Positions 5,951 to 9,262 of a stretch of 9,262 nt of DNA are shown here, in pieces. The stretch spans positions 1 through 9,262 of the forward strand of contig CAIRFY010000433.1 in assembly GCA_903877945.1 (NCBI GenBank). The letters are read 5' to 3'. Made by a program: the position numbers and the translations under genes. Source of the DNA: an uncultured Oscillochloris sp. (lineage in GTDB: Bacteria > Chloroflexota > Chloroflexia > Chloroflexales > Chloroflexaceae). Below the pieces are notes generated by a model, which was not told the DNA's origin, made no database searches, and was given only the letters and a program-made list of their open reading frames with translations. Every line of letters begins with the position of its first letter. The stretch's first letter is position 1.

Positions 5951-5978
5951 TAAACATGGCGTGTGCGTATGCTATGAT
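5951..5978 (+). promoter_or_regulatory. Probable promoter of the activase gene
   Basis: TAAACA (5951-5956) matches the -35 consensus at 4 of 6 bases. TATGAT (5973-5978) matches the -10 at 5 of 6, with an upstream TG forming an extended -10. Spacing is 16 bp. Transcription would start near 5985, leaving a leader of about 130 nt before the ATG at 6116, long enough to hold regulation. Confidence 0.45.
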
Positions 5979-6071
5979 TTTATCCATAGCCGACTTAACA
6001 TGCGCCTCACCTCCATTTCCCCATCTTTCTTGCGCTGATACGGCTCTCTGTCCATGAACACCAAGATACCG

Positions 6072-6091
6072 ACGTGCGTGTGTACGCACGT
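6072..6091 (+). promoter_or_regulatory. 8-bp stem-loop in the activase leader
   Basis: ACGTGCGT (6072-6079) pairs with ACGCACGT (6084-6091) around GTGT, ending 13 nt before the purine-rich AGGGGGG (6105-6111) and 24 nt before the ATG. It could be an operator palindrome or an mRNA hairpin affecting translation. A GTG start at 6074 would lie inside this stem, one reason I prefer the ATG at 6116. Confidence 0.4.
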
Positions 6092-6115
6092 GGCGTACCA
6101 GAACAGGGGGGCTTC

Positions 6116-9100
6116 ATGCAAGAATCCTTTCTCGGGATCGACATTGGCTCGACGACGGTGAAGGTCGTCGTGGCCGACATGACCGGCCATGTGATCGCTC
6201 ACCACTACCTGCGCTCGAACGGACAACCCCGCACAACGCTGATCGCCGCGCTACGCCGACTCGCGGCAGATGGGAACCTGGATCATGTAACGAGCGTTGG
6301 CCTGACCGGGTCGGGCGGTGAGGCGATTGCCAGTATCATTGGCTGCCGCCACGTGAACGAGTTGGTTGCACAGACGCGGGCTGTGGGCGCACGCCACCCG
6401 ACGGCCCGCACGGTGATTGAGATCGGCGGCCAGGATAGCAAGCTGCTGCTGCTCGACTGGGATGCGACGGCAAAGCGGATGCACTTGATCGATTTTGCGA
6501 TGAATTCGCTCTGCGCGGCGGGCACCGGCTCGTTCCTCGACCAGCAGGCCGAGCGGCTTGGGATCGATATTGAGGGGGAATTCGCCCGCATCGCCCTCCA
6601 GTCTACCAACGCCGCTCGCATCGCCGGGCGCTGTACGGTCTTCGCCAAATCCGACATGATCCACCTCCAGCAGAAGGGTACGTCGCTCCCCGATATTCTG
6701 GCGGGCCTCTGTCTGGCCCTCGCTCGTAACTTTAAGAGCGTGGTCGCCAAGGGTAAGGTCTTCACGCCGCCGATTCTCTTCCAGGGCGGGGTGGCCTACA
6801 ATCTGGCGGTGGTGCGCGCCTTCGAGACGGCGCTCGGCCTCGCGCCGGGCGATCTGATCATCCCAACCCAGCACGAGGTGATGGCCGCCCTCGGTGCCGC
6901 CCTGATTGCCGGTGACGACGCGGCAGTCGGTCGCCGTACCTCCCTGGCCGGGATCGACCGGCTGGAAAACGACCTGATCGCCAGCCAGGGGAGCGACCGG
7001 CATATGCCCGCCCTGCGCCAGCCCCGCCCCGTTAGCCCTGCACCCATCGTGTCGCCTGCGACAGCCGCCGGGCCGACCCCGGTCTATCTCGGGATCGATG
7101 TTGGCTCGATGAGTACCAACATCGTGCTGATTGACGTTGCAGGCCAGGTGATGGCCCGACGCTACCTGCTCACCGCCGGTCGCCCGCTTGAGGCGGTGCG
7201 CCGTGGCCTTGCCGAGATCGGCCAGGAGGTTGGATCCCATGTCACCGTTATCGGGGTGGGTACCACCGGCTCGGGGCGCCACTTGACCGCTGATTTTGTG
7301 GGTGCTGATGTCGTGCGTAACGAGATCGCTGCCCAGGCCCGCGCCGCTATCGCCATCGATCCCACTGTCGAGACGATCTTTGAGATCGGCGGCCAGGATA
7401 GTAAGTACATCCGGCTGAGCCACGGCGCGGTGGTCGATTTCGCCATGAACAACGCCTGCGCCGCAGGCACAGGCTCGTTCCTGGAGGAGCAGGCCGACCG
7501 GCTGAGCATCAGCATTAAGCAGGATTTTAGCCGACTGGCGCTTGCTGCGGAGCGCCCGGCCTGTCTCGGTGAGCGCTGTACGGTCTTCATGGAGTCGGAC
7601 GTCGTCCATCACCAGCAGCATGGCGCGAGTTTGGAGACGCTGACCGGCGGCCTGGCCTACGCCGTCGCGCAGAACTACCTGAACCGGGTGGTCAATGGTC
7701 GGCCCATCGGCGAGCGGATCTTTTTTCAGGGCGGAGTGGCCTGGAACAGCGCCACGGTCGCCGCCTTCGAGTCGCTCACCGGGCGCCACATCACCGTGCC
7801 CCCGCATCACGATGTAACCGGAGCGATTGGGGTGGCGATCCTGGCGATGGAGGGTCTCAGCGACCGTCGGCTCCAGGGCGACCCGGCCCCAACCCATTTC
7901 CGGGGCTTCAACCTGGCCGACCGGCACTATGAGTCAAGCACCTTCGAGTGTAAGTTCTGCCCTAACCTGTGCGCGGTCAACAAGGTGGTAATCGCCAACG
8001 AGCCGCCGATCTTCTACGGTGCCCTCTGCGACAAGTTCGAGGATGCCGGCCGGGGGCTAGGCGCGGCCCACAGCGTGCCCGACCTCTTTGCGGAGCGCCA
8101 TCGCCTGCTGATGGGCGACTATGTCGCCCCCGAGGGTCGGCGTAGCGGACGCACCCGCGTGGGGGTTCCGCGTATGCTGCTCTTTTACGATATGTTCCCC
8201 TACTGGCGGGCGTTCCTCGGCTCGCTTGGCATGGATGTGGTGATCTCGGACGCGACGAGTCCCGCTATCGTCAACCGCTCGCTGGAGCATACCACCGCCG
8301 AGACCTGCTTCCCGGCCAAACTCGCCTACGGCCACGTCCTCGACCTGTTCGACAAGGACGTGGATCTGGTGCTCCTGCCGAGCGTGATGAATCGCGACAG
8401 CATCCCGCGTGGGCAGCGCGAGAGTAACTACTGCCCCTACATTCCGGCCACATCGTACATGGTCGCCGCACAGATCGACCTGCAGCAGCGCCCGTGGCGA
8501 CCGGTGCTGGGGGCGCTGCGCTTTATGGATCCGCGATACAAGGAACACGATCTCGGCCAGATCTCAACCCAGCTTGGCGTCTCGCGCAAGGCGATCCTGG
8601 CCGCCGATGTGGCCGGTGCCGCCGCCCAGGAGTCCTTCTACGCGGCGGTGCGCGAACACGGGCACGCCGCCCTCGCGCACCTGCGTCCCGGCCAGCCCGC
8701 CGCTGTGATCGTTGGGCACCCCTACAACACCCACGACCTGCGGGTCTGCCAGGATCTGCCCTTCAAACTGCGCAAACTGGGCGTGCTGCCCATTCCAATC
8801 GACTACCTGCCCCTTGATACGGTCGATATTTCCGCCCACTTCCCAGAGATGTACTGGCGCAGCGGCCACGACATCCTTGCGGCGGCCAGTATCATCCGCG
8901 ACGACCCGCGTCTGAACGCGATCTACGTGACGAACTTTGGCTGCGGGCCAGACTCCTTTCTGGTCGGCTACTTCCAGAAGTTGCTCGGCGAGCGACCTTT
9001 CCTGGAGCTTGAGCTGGACGAACATAGCGCCGACGCAGGGGTGATCACGCGCTGCGAGGCGTTCTTCGATAGCCTACGCATGCGTTCGCAAGCCGTCAGC

Positions 9101-9121
9101 ATCGCCGTCGGCGAGGTGTAA
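6116..9121 (+). CDS. Tandem BcrAD/BadFG ATPase, 2-hydroxyacyl-CoA dehydratase activator-like, with DUF2229/HgdB-like region
   Basis: The product is 1001 residues from the ATG at 6116, which follows AGGGGGG by 4 nt. A GTG at 6074 would add 14 unconserved residues. It has two complete ASKHA-fold ATPase repeats. Repeat 1 (about 5-270) has GIDIGSTT (7-14), LTGSGG (63-68), IEIGGQDSK (101-109), Cys133 in SLCAAGTGSF and Cys173 in GRCTVF. Repeat 2 (about 323-580) has GIDVGSMST (326-334), TTGSG (383-387), FEIGGQDSK (422-430), Cys448 in NACAAGTGSF and Cys488 in ERCTVF. A Pro/Ala-rich linker separates them. The C-terminal 400 residues match the DUF2229/HgdB-like region, with Cys612, Cys615, Cys619 and Cys638, then ETCFPAK (Cys731), NYCPY (Cys773) and NFGCGPDS (Cys943). 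In the family, ATP-driven [4Fe-4S] activators such as HgdC inject an electron into hydroxyacyl-CoA dehydratases or benzoyl-CoA reductases. Large fused members are common but their substrates are mostly unknown. No separate dehydratase subunits lie in the window. Function as an oxygen-sensitive electron-transfer ATPase is inferred. Confidence 0.93.
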   Translation: MQESFLGIDIGSTTVKVVVADMTGHVIAHHYLRSNGQPRTTLIAALRRLAADGNLDHVTSVGLTGSGGEAIASIIGCRHVNELVAQTRAVGARHPTARTVIEIGGQDSKLLLLDWDATAKRMHLIDFAMNSLCAAGTGSFLDQQAERLGIDIEGEFARIALQSTNAARIAGRCTVFAKSDMIHLQQKGTSLPDILAGLCLALARNFKSVVAKGKVFTPPILFQGGVAYNLAVVRAFETALGLAPGDLIIPTQHEVMAALGAALIAGDDAAVGRRTSLAGIDRLENDLIASQGSDRHMPALRQPRPVSPAPIVSPATAAGPTPVYLGIDVGSMSTNIVLIDVAGQVMARRYLLTAGRPLEAVRRGLAEIGQEVGSHVTVIGVGTTGSGRHLTADFVGADVVRNEIAAQARAAIAIDPTVETIFEIGGQDSKYIRLSHGAVVDFAMNNACAAGTGSFLEEQADRLSISIKQDFSRLALAAERPACLGERCTVFMESDVVHHQQHGASLETLTGGLAYAVAQNYLNRVVNGRPIGERIFFQGGVAWNSATVAAFESLTGRHITVPPHHDVTGAIGVAILAMEGLSDRRLQGDPAPTHFRGFNLADRHYESSTFECKFCPNLCAVNKVVIANEPPIFYGALCDKFEDAGRGLGAAHSVPDLFAERHRLLMGDYVAPEGRRSGRTRVGVPRMLLFYDMFPYWRAFLGSLGMDVVISDATSPAIVNRSLEHTTAETCFPAKLAYGHVLDLFDKDVDLVLLPSVMNRDSIPRGQRESNYCPYIPATSYMVAAQIDLQQRPWRPVLGALRFMDPRYKEHDLGQISTQLGVSRKAILAADVAGAAAQESFYAAVREHGHAALAHLRPGQPAAVIVGHPYNTHDLRVCQDLPFKLRKLGVLPIPIDYLPLDTVDISAHFPEMYWRSGHDILAAASIIRDDPRLNAIYVTNFGCGPDSFLVGYFQKLLGERPFLELELDEHSADAGVITRCEAFFDSLRMRSQAVSIAVGEV

Positions 9122-9125
9122 GACA

Positions 9126-9148
9126 AGGTTTCAGGTGCCAGGTTTCAG
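9126..9148 (+). repeat. Short direct repeat after the activase gene
   Basis: AGGTTTCAG occurs at 9126-9134 and again at 9140-9148, a period of 14. It begins 4 bp past the activase stop codon and adjoins the composite palindrome. It may be part of the same interspersed repeat unit. Confidence 0.4.
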
Positions 9149-9155
9149 CGTGACA

Positions 9156-9205
9156 GTTCGTAGTGGCGGCTTCAGCCGCTTGGCGCTGAAGCGCCTACTA
9201 CGAAC
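9156..9205. repeat. Composite palindrome: two hairpins inside an outer stem
   Basis: An outer stem, GTTCGTAGT (9156-9164) with ACTACGAAC (9197-9205), encloses two adjacent palindromes: GCGGCTTCAGCCGC (9166-9179) and GGCGCTGAAGCGCC (9182-9195). The same bases can refold as one long hairpin, because 9165-9176 is nearly complementary to 9185-9195 with a single bulged G. Such nested palindromes are typical of REP-like interspersed elements, and I recall similar CTTCAGC/TACTACGAA words from Chloroflexota spacers. It may also end the activase transcript. Confidence 0.75.
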
Positions 9206-9219
9206 GCCGCAAACTGTTC

Positions 9220-9247
9220 TGAACCATGTCAACTGAGACATGGTTCA
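9220..9247. terminator. 11-bp stem-loop at the right end
   Basis: TGAACCATGTC (9220-9230) pairs with GACATGGTTCA (9237-9247) around AACTGA. On the plus strand AAAATG follows, so there is no U tract. On the minus strand the stem is preceded by TTTT and not followed by it. It could be a transcript-end hairpin for the activase or for a convergent gene beyond the window, or another repeat. Confidence 0.45.
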
Positions 9248-9262
9248 AAATGAGCATATTCA

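Noticed and set aside
6074..6115. Activase start at GTG 6074
   Set aside because: The start lies inside a perfect hairpin and adds 14 residues before the usual GIDIGST beginning. The ATG at 6116 has a purine-rich site at 4 nt.
6251..7927. Long minus-strand ORF (558 codons) antisense to the activase
   Set aside because: It mirrors the duplicated ATPase repeats, shows no recognisable domain, and the plus-strand gene is certain.
9126..9148. The two AGGTTTCAG copies as the start of a repeat array
   Set aside because: Only two copies with a 5-bp spacer exist and no third follows, so this is a simple direct repeat.
1..9262. CRISPR array, tRNA, rRNA, transposase or prophage genes
   Set aside because: No regularly spaced repeats, no recognisable tRNA or rRNA sequence, and no transposase, integrase or phage protein motifs were seen in any frame.

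Overview
This 9.3-kb GC-rich window looks like ordinary chromosome from a bacterium of the phylum Chloroflexota, probably a Chloroflexales relative. The assignment is an inference. It rests on a class D/E-like sortase, an rpsO-pnp pair, palindromic spacer repeats of a style I associate with those genomes, and a very large 2-hydroxyacyl-CoA dehydratase activator beside a PhaJ-type hydratase. I see no phage, plasmid, transposase, CRISPR, tRNA or rRNA.

Left part, minus strand (45-2210). A membrane-anchored sortase lies downstream of a small unrecognised 82-codon ORF. That ORF has a strong ribosome binding site and a good sigma70-type promoter, so the two may form one transcript. Next comes a HAD-IIA sugar-phosphatase-like gene, which ends at a hairpin and diverges from the ribosomal gene.

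Middle (2210-5124, plus strand). rpsO (ribosomal protein S15) and pnp (polynucleotide phosphorylase) form the classic rpsO-pnp pair. The DNA before each gene is rich in RNA structure. rpsO has an extended -10 promoter, a 7-bp hairpin and a ribosome binding site that can fold on itself. The 237-nt spacer before pnp holds a 14-bp hairpin, an imperfect stem-loop of about 80 nt and a 14-nt palindrome. This layout resembles the autoregulated rpsO-pnp leader of Escherichia coli.

Right part (5125-9262, plus strand). A hairpin closes pnp, and a 31-bp perfect inverted repeat sits in the following spacer. A MaoC/PhaJ-type enoyl-CoA hydratase follows, with its own terminator-like hairpin. The last gene encodes a roughly 1000-residue protein made of two complete BcrAD/BadFG ATPase repeats fused to a cysteine-rich DUF2229/HgdB-like region. 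Its 3' spacer carries a direct repeat, a composite two-hairpin palindrome and another stem-loop.

I found no convincing new multi-gene system. The points most worth a second look are the single-chain tandem activase with duplicated iron-sulfur ligands, the structured rpsO and pnp leaders, the small ORF upstream of the sortase, and the interspersed palindromes.
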